This document shows, piece by piece, positions 1 to 8,247 of a DNA stretch of 57,168 nucleotides. Source of the DNA: Streptomyces aurantiacus JA 4570 (GTDB lineage Bacteria > Actinomycetota > Actinomycetes > Streptomycetales > Streptomycetaceae); assembly GCF_000414115.1 (NCBI RefSeq), contig NZ_AOPZ01000049.1:1-57168 (forward strand). The letters run 5' to 3'. Each line of letters begins with the position of its first letter. Position 1 is the stretch's first letter. Both the position numbers and the translations under genes were made by a program. The notes under the pieces are model-generated. The model did not search any database. It was not told the origin of the DNA and worked only from the letters and a program-made list of their open reading frames with translations.

Positions 1-87
1 GGAGATCTCCGGCTGGTGCGGGTGGACGACGGGCCGTTCGAGCCGGCGGGTACGTTCGAGCCGACGGGGCCGGGCGCGGAGCGCTGA
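1..87 (+). CDS. C-terminal fragment of a gene entering from the left edge
   Basis: Frame 1 is open from the first base to a TGA at 85-87 and gives 28 residues ending PTGPGAER. The composition (Gly, Pro, Glu, Arg, Val) and GC-rich third positions fit a real Streptomyces C-terminus. A perfect hairpin 27 bases after the stop supports a gene end here. The fragment is too short to assign a family. Confidence 0.45.
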   Translation, partial: GDLRLVRVDDGPFEPAGTFEPTGPGAER

Positions 88-369
88 GAAACCGGCTCGG
101 AGGGTCGCGGTGTGGCCATCGGGGGTTCACCCGATGGCCGTTCCGCCGTGGCGGAATACGGGCGCTCGGCCGGTGAACTCGCCCCGGGGCACGGCTTGTT
201 CACCGTCCCTCGACATTTCCGGGGCAACCGTCGACCGCGCCGCCCGCGTCTCGTCCGGCAAGGGCGTCTCGACGGCGGGGAGCACACCGGTGAAACCCGG
301 TGACGACCGGCCGTCGCGCCCGGGAACCATCGATCCACATTGCTCAGCACTTACGCATGGGAGAAAGAC
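88..369. other. Intergenic region, no gene seen
   Basis: The stretch holds two perfect inverted repeats, at 114-139 and 141-156, near its left end. The rest should carry the promoter of the YidB-like gene that starts at 370. I see no convincing coding frame in it. Confidence 0.5.
114..139 (+). terminator. Hairpin terminator of the left-edge gene
   Basis: GGCCATCGGG (114-123) and CCCGATGGCC (130-139) form a perfect 10-bp stem with a 6-base loop, 27 bases past the stop codon at 87. A second perfect palindrome, TTCCGCC-GT-GGCGGAA, follows at 141-156. There is no T-run, as is usual in Streptomyces. Confidence 0.6.
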
Positions 370-681
370 ATGGCTGCCTTCGAAGCGCCGGCTTCGCCTC
401 TGGAGCACACCCTCATCGCCACCCTCTTCGACGGGAGCCAGGTCGGCGCCGCCATCGAGGAGTTGCGGCAGGCCGGCCTCGGCGACAAGCTCGACTCCTG
501 GGTGAGCACGGGCGAGAACCTGCCCCTCACCGCCGACGAGCTCACCAAGGCCCTCGGCCCGAGCATCGAGCGGATAGCCCTCGTCATCGGCTCCAGTGCG
601 GACGAGGTCGCGCAGAAGGTCGCCGCGGTCCTGCCGGCCACCGTGGACACGATGAGCCCGAACGGTGAACTGCCCTCCTGA
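370..681 (+). CDS. YidB/DUF937-family protein
   Basis: This encodes 103 residues. ATG at 370 is chosen because GGGAGAAAGAC lies just upstream. The body (IEELRQAGLGDKLDSWVSTG, then LTADELTKALGPS) matches the YidB/DUF937 pattern, in which a helical repeat is followed by a conserved 'G-L-G-D-x-x-x-S-W-x-x-x-G-x-N' core and a helix around 'LxxALG'. The family is small, cytosolic and of unknown function. The gene is monocistronic, with a hairpin 16 bases after the stop. It does not look part of the siderophore locus: no iron box precedes it. Confidence 0.75.
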   Translation: MAAFEAPASPLEHTLIATLFDGSQVGAAIEELRQAGLGDKLDSWVSTGENLPLTADELTKALGPSIERIALVIGSSADEVAQKVAAVLPATVDTMSPNGELPS

Positions 682-697
682 CGCGATCGGAACCGAA

Positions 698-731
698 GGG
701 CCGGGCCGCGAGTTCGTTCGCGGCCCGGCCC
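698..731. terminator. Bidirectional terminator between the YidB-like gene and mbtH
   Basis: GGGCCGGGCCGCGA (698-711) pairs perfectly with TCGCGGCCCGGCCC (718-731) around a 6-base loop. It lies between the stop of the + strand gene at 681 and the stop of the minus-strand mbtH gene at 779, so it can serve both. It marks the left boundary of the siderophore locus. Confidence 0.7.
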
Positions 732-778
732 CTTCTCGTGTGCGCGTTCGCGGGGTGCGCTCCGGCTCTCGCCGCGCG

Positions 779-988
779 TCAGCCGCGGGCCGCCTCCTGA
801 AGGCTCTTCGGCCGCAGGTCGGTCCAGTTGGCCTCGACGTGGTCCAGGCAGGACTGGCGGTCGGCGGGGCCGTGGACCACGCTCCAGCCGGCCGGCACCT
901 CGGCGAACTCGGGCCACAGGCTGTGCTGGCCCTCGTCGTTGACCAGCACGGAGAACCGGCCCTCGGGGTCGTCGAACGGGTTGCTCAT
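779..988 (-). CDS. cchK: MbtH-like protein (CchK-type)
   Basis: The 69-residue protein [10 protein letters not shown]... carries the MbtH hallmarks N-P-F-D, S-L-W-P, P-A-G-W and W-T-D-L-R-P. MbtH proteins bind and activate NRPS adenylation domains, here presumably those of the large NRPS at 8244-19301. ATG at 988 is preceded by GAGGAG. The gene lies 26 bases downstream of the first formyltransferase gene on the same strand, so the two probably form one operon driven by the iron box at 2000-2018. The symbol follows the Streptomyces coelicolor coelichelin cluster, although gene order differs here. Confidence 0.93.
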   Translation of the reverse strand: MSNPFDDPEGRFSVLVNDEGQHSLWPEFAEVPAGWSVVHGPADRQSCLDHVEANWTDLRPKSLQEAARG

Positions 989-1014
989 CTGAGGTTGCTC
1001 CTCGGGGCTCAGGG

Positions 1015-1962
1015 TCAGGGGCGGCTGGTCAGGTAGCCGCCCATGGCGGTGAAGTACTCCGTGGCGGCCAACTCCCGGCCGTCCTCGGTCCGTACGCGCG
1101 TGATGGCCAGGCCGTGGTTGCGGCCGGAGCGGGCGTCGGCACCGGCGACGATCGCCACGCCCTCGCCCTCGCGGTAGAAGATGCGGCCGGGCGTGCCGCC
1201 GTAGCGGCCCTCGGACACCACCGCGGCCAGGATTTCCAGGCGCTTGCCCTTGTGGAAGGTGTACGCGCTCGGGTACGGCTCCGACTGGGCGCGGACCAGG
1301 CGTTCGAGGTCCTCCGCCGGCCAGTTCCAGTCGATGCGGCTGTCCTCGTCCGACCGCTTGTGGAAGAAGCTGGCCTGGGACCGGTCCTGCTTGGTGAACT
1401 CGGTCTTCCCGGAGGCGATGAGGTCGAGCGCGCCGATGGTCACCGGGGCGATGAGGTCGACGGTCTTGTGGAAGAGGTCGGTGGCGGTGTCCGTCGGGCC
1501 GACCGGGACCGCCTCCTGCCGCACGATGTCGCCGGCGTCGAGCTCGTCGTTCATCATGTGCGCGGTGACGCCCACTTCGGGCTCGCCGTTGATCAGCGCC
1601 CAGATCAGCGGGGAGAAGCCGGCGTACTTCGGCAGCAGCGAGTCGTGGATGTTCAGCGTGCCGCGACGCGGCAGGTTGAACAGGTGCGGCGGGATCCAGG
1701 TCCGCCAGTTGTTGGCGACGATGATGTCCGGGTCGGCGCTCTTGAGCGCCTCGAACAGCTCGTCGTCGTCGGGCCGGTTGCGCAGGAGGACGGGAATGCC
1801 GTTGTCCTCGGCGAGATCGGCGACCGAGTCGCTCCAGATCTTCTCGTAGGCGTGCTCGCTCTTGGGGTGCGTCACGACAAGCACCACGTCGTGCTCGGAA
1901 TCGAGAAGGGCCTGGAGCGTGCGGTGCCCCCAGGTCTGATAGCCGAACATGACGACCCGCAT
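1015..1962 (-). CDS. cchA: N5-hydroxyornithine formyltransferase, copy 1 (CchA-type)
   Basis: The protein has 315 residues. The formyl_trans_N domain covers about residues 1-190. The 10-formyl-tetrahydrofolate transferase signature N-I-H-D-S-L-L-P is intact near residue 105, and the later conserved Asp sits in D-A-G-D-I. A Formyl_trans_C-like region follows (about 200-310). By family it should formylate N5-hydroxy-L-ornithine to give the hfOrn unit of coelichelin. ATG at 1962 follows GAGGAGG with good spacing. The protein is closely similar along its whole length to a second copy at 24070-25017, and neither shows active-site loss. It is cotranscribed with mbtH and controlled by the iron box at 2000-2018. 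Confidence 0.9.
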   Translation of the reverse strand: MRVVMFGYQTWGHRTLQALLDSEHDVVLVVTHPKSEHAYEKIWSDSVADLAEDNGIPVLLRNRPDDDELFEALKSADPDIIVANNWRTWIPPHLFNLPRRGTLNIHDSLLPKYAGFSPLIWALINGEPEVGVTAHMMNDELDAGDIVRQEAVPVGPTDTATDLFHKTVDLIAPVTIGALDLIASGKTEFTKQDRSQASFFHKRSDEDSRIDWNWPAEDLERLVRAQSEPYPSAYTFHKGKRLEILAAVVSEGRYGGTPGRIFYREGEGVAIVAGADARSGRNHGLAITRVRTEDGRELAATEYFTAMGGYLTSRP

Positions 1963-1999
1963 GGGGTTCCTCCTCAGGGCAGGGATTGACCCGCGTCAG

Positions 2000-2018
2000 T
2001 AAAGCAAGGCTTACCTTA
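2000..2018 (-). promoter_or_regulatory. Iron box (DmdR/IdeR-type) for the formyltransferase-mbtH operon
   Basis: The + strand reads TAAAGCAAGGCTTACCTTA, so the minus strand reads TAAGGTAAGCCTTGCTTTA. This is close to the actinobacterial iron-box consensus TTAGGTTAGGCTCACCTAA. It lies 38 bases upstream of the ATG at 1962. Iron-loaded repressor should block transcription. Confidence 0.8.
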
Positions 2019-2098
2019 GTTTTCAAACGCGGGTCTACGGTGCCCCGGCGCCCGTCGGCCTCCATGGGCCTGGTTGCCCGCACGAAACGCCACTAGGG

Positions 2099-2117
2099 TT
2101 AACTTAGGCTCACCTAA
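2099..2117 (+). promoter_or_regulatory. Iron box for the permease genes
   Basis: TTAACTTAGGCTCACCTAA differs from the consensus TTAGGTTAGGCTCACCTAA at only a few left-half positions and is one of the best boxes in the window. It lies 51 bases upstream of the ATG at 2169. The facing box at 2000-2018 serves the divergent operon. Confidence 0.88.
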
Positions 2118-2168
2118 ACTCTGGGGTGCGCCCTTGCGTAACCGATCAAAGGGATAACGTACTTCGCC

Positions 2169-3224
2169 ATGGGCACGACTGCAGTTGAGAGCCCCGCACC
2201 CAGGGTTGTCGAGGCCCGTCGGCGCCGGGTTGTGGGTTTGGGCACGCTGGTGGCGATCCTCGTGATCGTGGCGGTGGTGTCGTTGGCCGTCGGTGCGCGG
2301 GCGTTGAGTCCCGCCGACGTGTGGCACGGATTGTTCTCGGCGCCGGACTCCGATCAGCGGCTCACCGAGATCCGGCTCATCGTGCAGACCGTGCGGGTGC
2401 CCCGGACGGTGCTCGCGATCGTGGCGGGCGTCGCCCTGGGGGTCGGCGGGGCGCTGATCCAGGGCTACACGCGCAACCCCATCGCCGACACGGGCCTGTT
2501 GGGCGTGAACGCCGGCGCCTCGTTCGCCGTGGTGTCGGTGATCGCCGTGTTCGGACTCTCCAATCCCTTCCAGTACATCTGGTTCGGCTTCGCGGGGGCC
2601 GCGGTCACCGGTGTCGTCGTGTTCGGGCTCGCGAGCATCGGGCGGGGGGCCGGAAACCCCTTGACGCTGGCGCTGGCCGGGCAGGGGATCACGGTCTTCC
2701 TCGCCGCGATGACCACGGCGGTCGCGCTGTCGGACAAGGAGTCGCTGAACGCGCTGCGGTTCTGGAACGCCGGTTCCGTGGCGGGTGTCGGATTCGACGT
2801 CATCTGGCCGGTGACCGGGTTCATCGCCGTCGGACTCGTATTGGCCGCGTTCACGCTGCCCGCCATCAACCTGCTCAACCTGGGTGACGACGTGGCGCGG
2901 GGCCTCGGCGTGAACATCGCGCTGAGCCGGACCATCGGCATCGCCGCCATCACGCTCCTCGCGGGCGCGGCGACGGCGGCCTGCGGCCCCATCGCGTTCC
3001 TCGGGCTCATGGTGGCCCACGTGGCCCGCTATCTGACCGGCCCGGACTACCGCTGGCTGGTGCCGTACGCGGGTCTGCTCGGCGCGGTCGTCCTGCTGGT
3101 CTGCGACATCGTGGGGCGCCTGGTGGTGCGGCCGGGCGAGTTGGACGCGGGCGTCGTCGTCGCCCTCCTCGGCGCCCCGTTCTTCGCGGGACTGGTGTGG
3201 CGCGGAAAGTTCAAGAGCGCATGA
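2169..3224 (+). CDS. cchC: Ferric-siderophore ABC permease (FecCD family), CchC-type
   Basis: The protein has 351 residues and is largely hydrophobic. A first membrane segment covers about residues 20-43, and the FecCD core motif R-V-P-R-T follows near 77, then G-x-x-L-G-V-x-A-G-A-like elements (LLGVNAGASFAV). The C-terminal C-G-P-I-A-F-L-G-L-M-V-x-H-x-A-R stretch is typical of FecC/FhuB proteins. It forms the membrane channel with CchD. Its TGA overlaps the ATG of the next gene (ATGA), indicating translational coupling. The iron box at 2099-2117 controls it. Confidence 0.92.
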   Translation: MGTTAVESPAPRVVEARRRRVVGLGTLVAILVIVAVVSLAVGARALSPADVWHGLFSAPDSDQRLTEIRLIVQTVRVPRTVLAIVAGVALGVGGALIQGYTRNPIADTGLLGVNAGASFAVVSVIAVFGLSNPFQYIWFGFAGAAVTGVVVFGLASIGRGAGNPLTLALAGQGITVFLAAMTTAVALSDKESLNALRFWNAGSVAGVGFDVIWPVTGFIAVGLVLAAFTLPAINLLNLGDDVARGLGVNIALSRTIGIAAITLLAGAATAACGPIAFLGLMVAHVARYLTGPDYRWLVPYAGLLGAVVLLVCDIVGRLVVRPGELDAGVVVALLGAPFFAGLVWRGKFKSA

Positions 3225-3275
3225 GCGGGACACGGCAGCGCACGAACGGGACACAAGAGCGCATGAACGGGACAA
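3213..3275 (+). repeat. Three 21-bp tandem repeats across the cchC/cchD junction
   Basis: Units are 3213-3233, 3234-3254 and 3255-3275. They share the pattern (A/G)xGAGCGCAxGAxCGGGACA. They cover the end of cchC and the first codons of cchD, encoding a degenerate 7-residue repeat (SGTRQRT / NGTQERM / NGT). Unit 3 duplicates the start region, giving an alternative in-frame ATG at 3263. Confidence 0.75.
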
Positions 3276-4336
3276 ACGTGAAGTCATCGGTGGCGCCCGG
3301 TGTGCGCCTCGGCCGGGTGTCGTTCGTCTGGCGGCCCTGGATCGTCGGCGTGACGCTGCTGCTCGCGGCGGCGGCCTTTCTGGTCTTCTGCCTGTCCATC
3401 TCCGTCGGGGACTTCCCCATCGGCCTGTCCCAGGTGATCGCCACCCTCTTCGGCCGGGGCGAGCAGGTCGACCAGTTCATCATCATGGACCTGCGCATGC
3501 CGCGCGCCATGGCCGGGCTCGTCGTGGGCGTCGCGCTCGGCGTGTCCGGGGCGATCACCCAGTCCATCGCGCGCAATCCGCTGGCCAGCCCGGACGTCCT
3601 GGGGATCACTCACGGCGCAAGCGCGGTCGCGGTGTTCCTGGTGACGGTGTCGGGCGGGGCCAGCGCGGCGATCATGGGCTCCGTGGGCCTGTCCGCGGCG
3701 GCGCTCGCGGGCGGGCTCGGCACGGGCCTCCTTGTGTACTTCCTGGCGTGGCGGCGCGGGATCGACGGCTTCCGGCTGATCCTCATCGGCATCTCGGTGA
3801 GCGCAGTGATGGAGGCGATCACCACCTGGCTGCTGGTCACGGCCGACATCAGGGATGTGGCCCGCGCCCAGGCGTGGTTGGTCGGCTCGCTCGAGGACCG
3901 GTCGTGGGACGAGGTCAAGATCGCGCTGTGGTGCACGCTCGCCCTCCTGGCCGTCGTGTCCTGCGTCGCGTTTCAGTTCAAACCGATGCATTTCGGCGAC
4001 GAGGTGGCCGCGGGTCTGGGCGTCCGCTTCCAGATGGTGCGGGCGGTGCTGCTGCTCTGCGCGGTCCTGCTGGCCGGTGTGGCGGTGAGCGCGGCGGGCC
4101 CTGTCCCGTTCGTTGCGCTGGTGGCGCCGCAGGTGGCGATGCGCCTCGCGAGGTGCCCGACGCCCCCGATGATGGCCTCCGGCATGGTCGGGGCGCTGCT
4201 GCTGATCGGCTCGGACCTGGTCGCGCGCACGGCCCTGCCGATCACGCTCCCCGTCGGCGTGGTCACCGCCGCGATCGGCGGCCCCTTCCTCGTCTATCTG
4301 CTGGTACGGGCGAACCTCAGGCAAGGGACAGCCTGA
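3221..4336 (+). CDS. cchD: Ferric-siderophore ABC permease (FecCD family), CchD-type
   Basis: The protein has 371 residues. ATG at 3221 overlaps the cchC stop by 4 bases; an ATG at 3263 is a possible alternative created by the 21-bp repeats. FecCD features are R-M-P-R-A near 92, S-I-A-R-N-P-L-A-S-P-D-x-L-G-I near 120, and the C-terminal G-P-V-P-F-V-A-L-V-A-P-Q near 305. About eight to ten membrane segments are visible. It pairs with CchC to import the ferric complex delivered by the lipoprotein CchF. The next gene has its own iron box. Confidence 0.92.
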   Translation: MSGTRQRTNGTQERMNGTNVKSSVAPGVRLGRVSFVWRPWIVGVTLLLAAAAFLVFCLSISVGDFPIGLSQVIATLFGRGEQVDQFIIMDLRMPRAMAGLVVGVALGVSGAITQSIARNPLASPDVLGITHGASAVAVFLVTVSGGASAAIMGSVGLSAAALAGGLGTGLLVYFLAWRRGIDGFRLILIGISVSAVMEAITTWLLVTADIRDVARAQAWLVGSLEDRSWDEVKIALWCTLALLAVVSCVAFQFKPMHFGDEVAAGLGVRFQMVRAVLLLCAVLLAGVAVSAAGPVPFVALVAPQVAMRLARCPTPPMMASGMVGALLLIGSDLVARTALPITLPVGVVTAAIGGPFLVYLLVRANLRQGTA

Positions 4337-4348
4337 GATAGCTGGTAC

Positions 4349-4367
4349 AAAGGTGAGGCAAACCTTA
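4349..4367 (+). promoter_or_regulatory. Iron box for the importer ATPase gene
   Basis: The + strand reads AAAGGTGAGGCAAACCTTA; read on the minus strand it is TAAGGTTTGCCTCACCTTT, about 13 of 19 consensus positions by eye. It lies between cchD (ending 4336) and the GTG start at 4385, so the ATPase gene can be transcribed on its own. Confidence 0.7.
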
Positions 4368-4384
4368 ATAGGCGAGGGGGGCTT

Positions 4385-5248
4385 GTGGTCGCTCAGCACA
4401 TAACCGAGATCGAGACCGGCGTGGTCGACGACGCCGCACGGCTGGCAGCCAGGGGCGTCACCGTCGGGTACGGCGCCCGGACCGTCATCGACGATCTCGA
4501 CGTGGCGATCCCGCCCGGGGTGATCACCACGATCATCGGCCCCAACGGCTGCGGGAAGTCGACTCTCCTGCGCACCCTGACGCGGCTGCTCCGGCCGACC
4601 AAGGGCACGGTCGTCCTGGACGGCGAGGACATCGTCAAGCTCAAGACCAAGGACGTGGCGAAGAAACTCGGCCTGCTGCCGCAGGCGCCGGTCGCGCCGG
4701 AGGGCCTCACCGTGGCCGACCTGGTCGCCAGGGGCCGCCACCCGCACCAGAGTTGGCTGCGCCAGTGGTCGTCGGACGACGCCGACGTCGTGGAGCGCGC
4801 CCTCGCCATGACCGGGGTGTCCGATCTCGCGGACCGGCCGGTCGACGCGCTGTCCGGCGGGCAGCGCCAGCGCGTGTGGATCTCGATGACGCTGGCCCAG
4901 GGCACCGACCTGCTGCTCCTGGACGAGCCCACGACGTATCTGGACCTGGCGCACGCGGTCGACGTGCTCGACCTCGTGGACGACCTGCACGAGTCGGGGT
5001 GCACCGTGGTCATGGTGCTGCACGACCTCAATCTGGCCACGCGCTACAGCGACAACCTCGTCGTGATGGCGGAGGGGTCGGTGCTCGCGCAGGGGCACCC
5101 GCGTGATGTGATCACCGCCGAGCTGCTGTACGAGGCGTTCGGCCTGCGCGCCAGGGTGATTGACGACCCGGTGGGCGACCGGCCGCTGATCGTGCCGATC
5201 GGCCGCACGCACGTTCAGCTCGACCTGGCTCCGGCGCCGACAAGTTGA
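4385..5248 (+). CDS. cchE: Ferric-siderophore ABC importer ATPase, CchE-type
   Basis: The protein has 287 residues. GTG at 4385 follows GAGGGGG. Walker A is G-P-N-G-C-G-K-S-T (about residues 52-60), the Q-loop is L-L-P-Q-A-P, the signature is L-S-G-G-Q-R-Q-R (about 156-163), Walker B is L-L-L-L-D-E-P-T-T-Y-L-D, and the H-loop is V-L-H-D-L-N-L-A. This is the FepC/FhuC pattern, with H-x-D-L-N-x-A as the typical iron-siderophore H-loop. It energises the CchC/CchD permease. Confidence 0.95.
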   Translation: MVAQHITEIETGVVDDAARLAARGVTVGYGARTVIDDLDVAIPPGVITTIIGPNGCGKSTLLRTLTRLLRPTKGTVVLDGEDIVKLKTKDVAKKLGLLPQAPVAPEGLTVADLVARGRHPHQSWLRQWSSDDADVVERALAMTGVSDLADRPVDALSGGQRQRVWISMTLAQGTDLLLLDEPTTYLDLAHAVDVLDLVDDLHESGCTVVMVLHDLNLATRYSDNLVVMAEGSVLAQGHPRDVITAELLYEAFGLRARVIDDPVGDRPLIVPIGRTHVQLDLAPAPTS

Positions 5249-5251
5249 GAC

Positions 5252-5270
5252 TTAGGCTAGGCTAACCTCA
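5252..5270 (+). promoter_or_regulatory. Iron box for the siderophore-binding lipoprotein gene
   Basis: TTAGGCTAGGCTAACCTCA lies 72 bases upstream of the ATG at 5343. It begins only three bases after the cchE stop and matches the iron-box consensus well. Confidence 0.85.
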
Positions 5271-5342
5271 TCTTGGCGAGATAAAGTTTGCCTGCCCTAA
5301 GCAGGGGCGAAAACCGGACAGCGTGAAGGCAAGGGATCTTGG

Positions 5343-6395
5343 ATGCGACTCCATCGAACGACGCTCATGCGGCCCTGGCGGCGGGTGGCGGCCATAGCGT
5401 CCGCCACGGCCCTCGGCGTCGGCCTCCTCGCGGGATGCGGCGGTTCGGACTCGTCGGACAAGAAGAGTGACGACGCCGCCCCGGCCGCCGCGGGCAACTT
5501 CCCGGTCACCGTGGAGCACGCGTTCGGGTCGACGAAGATATCCAAGGCCCCCAAGCGGGTCGTCACCGTCGGCTACACCGACGACCAGGCCGTCCTGGCG
5601 TTCGGCGTCAAGCCGGTCGGCATGACCGACCAGTACCCGAACCCGTCCGGGAAGAGCCCCGACATCAACACCCAGTGGCCCTGGGTGAAGGACAAGTGGG
5701 GCGACACCAAGCCCGAGGTCGTCATGAAGAACGGCGACACCGGCCCCAACTACGAGAAGATCGCCGCCCTGCGGCCGGATCTGATCATCGCGGTCTACTC
5801 CGAGATCGACAAGGGCGGCTACGAGAAGCTCTCCAAGATCGCCCCGACGGTGGGCCGCACCAAGGCCGAGAAGGAGCCCTTCAGCGCTCCGTGGCAGGAC
5901 AACGCGGTGCACATCGGCAAGGCGCTCGGCCAGGAGGCCAAGGGCAAGAAGCTGGTGCAGGGCATCCAGGCCAAGCTCGACAAGGCCAAGAAGGACCACC
6001 CGGAGTTCGCCAAGCAGACCGCCGTCCCGCTGTCCTGGTACAAGGACTCGATCGCGCCGTTCACCACCACCGACGTACGCGGACGGCTCGTCACGGGCAT
6101 CGGCTTCAAGGGCCAGAAGAAGATCGACGAGGTCGCGGACGGCAAGTTCTTCACCGTGCTCTCGCCCGAGCGCATCGACCTCGTCGACGTCGACCACCTC
6201 TTCGTCATCAACGACAAGGCCGACCAGGAAGCGCTGAAGAAGTTCAAGCTCTTCACCAACCTGAAGGCGGTCAAGAAGGGCAACGTGTCCTACCTGCTCG
6301 ACAGCGAGGGCCCGGCGGTCGGCGCGGCGATGTCCCAGGGCACGCTGCTGTCCCTGCCGTACGCGATCGACGAGCTCGTCAAGTCGGTCGACTAG
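5343..6395 (+). CDS. cchF: Ferric-siderophore-binding lipoprotein, CchF-type
   Basis: The protein has 350 residues with a lipoprotein signal peptide: an Arg-rich N-region, a hydrophobic core and the lipobox L-L-A-G-C with the lipidated Cys at about residue 32. A Ser/Asp/Lys linker follows, and then the periplasmic-binding-protein fold for iron siderophores (K-R-V-V-T-V-G-Y-T-D near 64, L-R-P-D-L-I-I near 140, and a Y-x-x-x-x-x-I-A-P-T motif). It captures the ferric siderophore outside the membrane and hands it to CchC/CchD. The next gene begins three bases after its stop. Confidence 0.93.
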   Translation: MRLHRTTLMRPWRRVAAIASATALGVGLLAGCGGSDSSDKKSDDAAPAAAGNFPVTVEHAFGSTKISKAPKRVVTVGYTDDQAVLAFGVKPVGMTDQYPNPSGKSPDINTQWPWVKDKWGDTKPEVVMKNGDTGPNYEKIAALRPDLIIAVYSEIDKGGYEKLSKIAPTVGRTKAEKEPFSAPWQDNAVHIGKALGQEAKGKKLVQGIQAKLDKAKKDHPEFAKQTAVPLSWYKDSIAPFTTTDVRGRLVTGIGFKGQKKIDEVADGKFFTVLSPERIDLVDVDHLFVINDKADQEALKKFKLFTNLKAVKKGNVSYLLDSEGPAVGAAMSQGTLLSLPYAIDELVKSVD

Positions 6396-6397
6396 GT

Positions 6398-8185
6398 GTG
6401 AGCACGACGGAGACACGCCCCGCCCCGGCCAACCTGCGCACGGCGTCCGGACGCGAGGCCACCCGATGGGTCGCGGCACACTGCCGCGAGATGCCCTGGC
6501 TGACCGCGGCCACCGTGCTCAGCACGGTGGCCGGGGCGGCGCTCCAGGTCCTCCCGGTCCTCCTGCTCGGCCGCGTGGTCGACGGAGTCGTCGAGGGGGA
6601 ATCCCGCTCGATCCTGGTCACCGTCGGGGTGTTGATGGCCGCCGCCGCGCTGCTCGGCGCGGCGGCCACCGCGGTGTCGACCTATCTGATCGGGCGGCTC
6701 GGCGCGGATCTGCTCGCCCAGCTGCGGGAAGCCGCCGTCCGCGCGGTGCTCGGAATGCCGAGCCAACGCATCGAACAGGTCGGCCGGGGAGACGTGCTGT
6801 CGCGCGTCGGTGACGACGTGGCCGTGCTGTCCAAGGGCATCCGCACCGCCATCCCCACGGTGTTCTCGGCGGGCGTCCTGGTCTTCATCGCCACGGTCGG
6901 CATGTTCGGCCTCGACTGGCGGCTCGGCCTCGCGGGCGCCGGCGCGCTGCCCGCGTACGCACTGGCCCTGCGCTGGTATCTGCCGAGGTCCGCCCCGCTC
7001 TACCGCAAGCAGCGGGTGGCCCAGGCCGACCGCGCGCAGGCGCTGATCAGCGGCCTCAACGGGATCGACACGGTCCGGGCCTACCGCCTGGAGGACACCT
7101 TCCGCGAGAAGGTCACCGACGAGTCCTGGCGGGTGCGCAACTACGGCATCGACGTGTTCCGGTTCTTCGGCCGGTTCGTCGGCCGGGAGAACCGCGCCGA
7201 GTTCATCGGGCTCGTCCTCATCCTCGTGGTGGGATACGCCCTGTTGGAGGCCGACGCGGCCAGCCTGGGCGAGGTGTCGGCGGCCCCGCTGATGTTCCAC
7301 CGGCTGTTCACGCCCCTCGGCGCCATCATGTTCACCTTCGACGAGGCGCAGAAGTCCGGCGCGAGCCTGACCCGCCTGGTCGGCGTCCTCGGCGAGGACG
7401 CCGAGGACCGGCTCGTCGGCGACACCAAGGTCGCGCCGGCGGACTCCGCCCCGTACGCGGTGACCGTGGAGGGCCTGACCTTCAGCTACCCCGACACCGA
7501 GGAACCGGTCCTGAGGGACGTCGACTTGACGATCCCGGCGGGCGGCTCGCTCGCCCTGGTGGGCGCGACCGGAGCGGGCAAGACGACGCTGGCCGCGCTC
7601 ATCGCCGGCATCGGCACCCCGCAGGCCGGATCGGTGCGCGTCGGCTCGACCGACCTCGCCGACCTGGACGAGGCCGGGGCGCGGGCCCTGGTGAGCATCC
7701 TGACGCAGGAGACCCACGTGTTCTCCGGCACGCTCGCCGAGGACCTGCGGCTCGCCGCGCCGGGAGCGAGTGACGCCGAGCTGATGGACGCGCTGCGCAC
7801 GGTCCGCGCCGACGGCTGGGTCGAGGCCCTGCCCGACGGGCTGGACACCATGGTCGGCGAGGGCGGCGAACGCCTGGACGTCACCAAGGTCGCCCATATC
7901 GCCCTGGCCCGGCTCGTGTTGGGGCGGGCGCCGGTGGTGGTGCTCGACGAGTCGACCGCCGAGGCCGGCAGCGAGGGCGCCGCCGAGCTGGAGCGGGCCG
8001 TGCTCGCCGCCTGCGCGGGCCGGACCACGCTGTTCGTGGCGCACCGGCTGACACAGGCGATGGCGGCCGACCGGATCGCCGTGCTCGACGCGGGCCGCGT
8101 CGTGGAGCAAGGCACCCACGACGAGTTGGTGGCGCTCGGCGGCCGGTACGCACGACTGTGGCGAGCCTGGCGAGAAGGTAGTTAG
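6398..8185 (+). CDS. cchG: ABC exporter half-transporter with degenerate signature motif, CchG-type
   Basis: The protein has 595 residues. GTG at 6398 begins three bases after the cchF stop. An ABC membrane domain with about six segments spans residues 25-310 and a nucleotide-binding domain about 350-585. Walker A G-A-T-G-A-G-K-T-T (about 388-396), Q-loop L-T-Q-E, Walker B V-V-V-L-D-E-S and H-loop V-A-H-R-L are intact. The signature, normally LSGGQ, reads L-D-V-T-K, and the D-loop is also unusual (S-T-A-E-A-G-S). This is the mirror image of the defects in CchI, so the two likely form one heterodimer. By family it exports the siderophore; import is not excluded. Confidence 0.88.
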   Translation: MSTTETRPAPANLRTASGREATRWVAAHCREMPWLTAATVLSTVAGAALQVLPVLLLGRVVDGVVEGESRSILVTVGVLMAAAALLGAAATAVSTYLIGRLGADLLAQLREAAVRAVLGMPSQRIEQVGRGDVLSRVGDDVAVLSKGIRTAIPTVFSAGVLVFIATVGMFGLDWRLGLAGAGALPAYALALRWYLPRSAPLYRKQRVAQADRAQALISGLNGIDTVRAYRLEDTFREKVTDESWRVRNYGIDVFRFFGRFVGRENRAEFIGLVLILVVGYALLEADAASLGEVSAAPLMFHRLFTPLGAIMFTFDEAQKSGASLTRLVGVLGEDAEDRLVGDTKVAPADSAPYAVTVEGLTFSYPDTEEPVLRDVDLTIPAGGSLALVGATGAGKTTLAALIAGIGTPQAGSVRVGSTDLADLDEAGARALVSILTQETHVFSGTLAEDLRLAAPGASDAELMDALRTVRADGWVEALPDGLDTMVGEGGERLDVTKVAHIALARLVLGRAPVVVLDESTAEAGSEGAAELERAVLAACAGRTTLFVAHRLTQAMAADRIAVLDAGRVVEQGTHDELVALGGRYARLWRAWREGS

Positions 8186-8215
8186 GTAAACCTTAGTAAG
8201 GTGGGACTAACTTAG
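8182..8215 (+). promoter_or_regulatory. Overlapping iron boxes upstream of the NRPS gene
   Basis: Two box-like 19-mers overlap: TTAGGTAAACCTTAGTAAG (8182-8200) and TAAGGTGGGACTAACTTAG (8197-8215). The second read on the minus strand matches about 14 of 19 consensus positions by eye. The first overlaps the cchG stop codon. The NRPS gene start at 8244 is 28 bases downstream. Confidence 0.78.
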
Positions 8216-8229
8216 GTCCTTGGAAGGAA

Positions 8230-8247
8230 ATGCTGAGTCTCCGATGA
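8230..8247 (+). other. Five-codon mini-ORF (MLSLR) overlapping the NRPS start
   Basis: ATG at 8230-8232 opens a 5-codon frame encoding M-L-S-L-R. Its TGA (8245-8247) overlaps the NRPS start ATG (8244-8246), giving an ATGATG arrangement. GGAAGGA at 8222-8228 is very close to this ATG and rather far (15 bases) from the NRPS ATG. Re-initiation is possible. The frame may also be chance. Confidence 0.3.

Noticed and set aside
8220..8243. TTG at 8220 as the NRPS start
   Set aside because: It would place the ribosome site GGAAGGA inside the gene. ATG 8244 is downstream of that site and starts the sequence normally.
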